Shown: positions 63,935 to 64,000 of the stretch, piece by piece | Numbering within the stretch: position 1 is the stretch's first letter | How the letters are laid out: each line of letters begins with the position of its first letter | NCBI GenBank assembly: GCA_910591455.2 | Contig: OU342817.1 | Coordinates: 2,678,480 to 2,742,479, forward strand | Length of the DNA: 64,000 bases | Direction of reading: 5' to 3' | Source: Pholis gunnellus | Lineage: Eukaryota; Chordata; Actinopteri; Perciformes; Pholidae | Made by a program: the position numbers and the translations under genes | Notes under the pieces: model-generated | Database searches by the model: none | Told to the model about the DNA's origin: nothing | Seen by the model: only the letters and a program-made list of their open reading frames with translations

Positions 63935-64000
63935 TGTGTGTGTGTTTCTCAGTATGTGGGCTGGTTTGTCAATTCAACCGCACGTGGGAGCATTTTGGCG
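62861..64000. other. Intergenic right edge
   Basis: A CRE-like GTGACGTCG near 62957 and a short repeated TGCCAGC word (63192-63225) in otherwise unique sequence, ending in a (TG)n tract. No gene. Confidence 0.6.
63897..63945. repeat. (TG)n microsatellite
   Basis: About 24 TG units with one GG interruption. Confidence 0.95.

Noticed and set aside
1..64000. CRISPR arrays, bacterial operons, prophage or insertion sequences
   Set aside because: All tandem repeats are eukaryotic-type simple repeats; there are introns, no ribosome binding sites and no bacterial-style gene density.

Overview
The window looks like nuclear DNA of a ray-finned (teleost) fish. Spliceosomal introns, long (CA)n/(TG)n microsatellites, poly-C/poly-G runs and several interspersed repeats typical of bony fish (including a LINE tail ending in (GGAT)n) all point that way. 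A percomorph is my guess from repeat types alone; no species call is possible. There is no sign of bacterial gene organisation, CRISPR or operons.

One protein-coding gene can be supported: klf6 (Kruppel-like factor 6), complete, on the minus strand. Its four coding exons are 50898-50999, 48278-48851, 47013-47136 and 45751-45802. All splice sites are GT-AG, the phases fit, and the product is 283 residues with three C-terminal C2H2 zinc fingers. A CpG- and CCAAT-rich promoter lies at about 51200-51500. A long AT-rich 3' UTR probably runs down to about 42.7-43.0 kb. All remaining ORFs are short, often microsatellite-driven, or lie antisense to klf6.

The rest reads as a gene desert around a developmental/immediate-early transcription factor. 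Left flank (1-42 kb): microsatellites, four mobile-element families, a short-loop perfect hairpin (38620-38660), an insertion carrying a 14-bp-period array of ETS-type sites (23269-23320), and TE-borne CTCF-like motifs (6305, 21891). Right flank (51.5-64 kb): the best copy of a TTAA-ended inverted-repeat element (53307-53812), a 449-bp element with perfect 15-bp terminal inverted repeats (61187-61635) and a diverged relative (58.8-59.2 kb).

The most interesting non-coding observation is a pair of collinear, diverged sequence modules, one downstream of klf6 (40302-40890) and one upstream (62495-62860). They share at least three ordered blocks in the same orientation and could be duplicated regulatory elements of klf6. 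No database search was possible; family names rest on recognition of the sequence.
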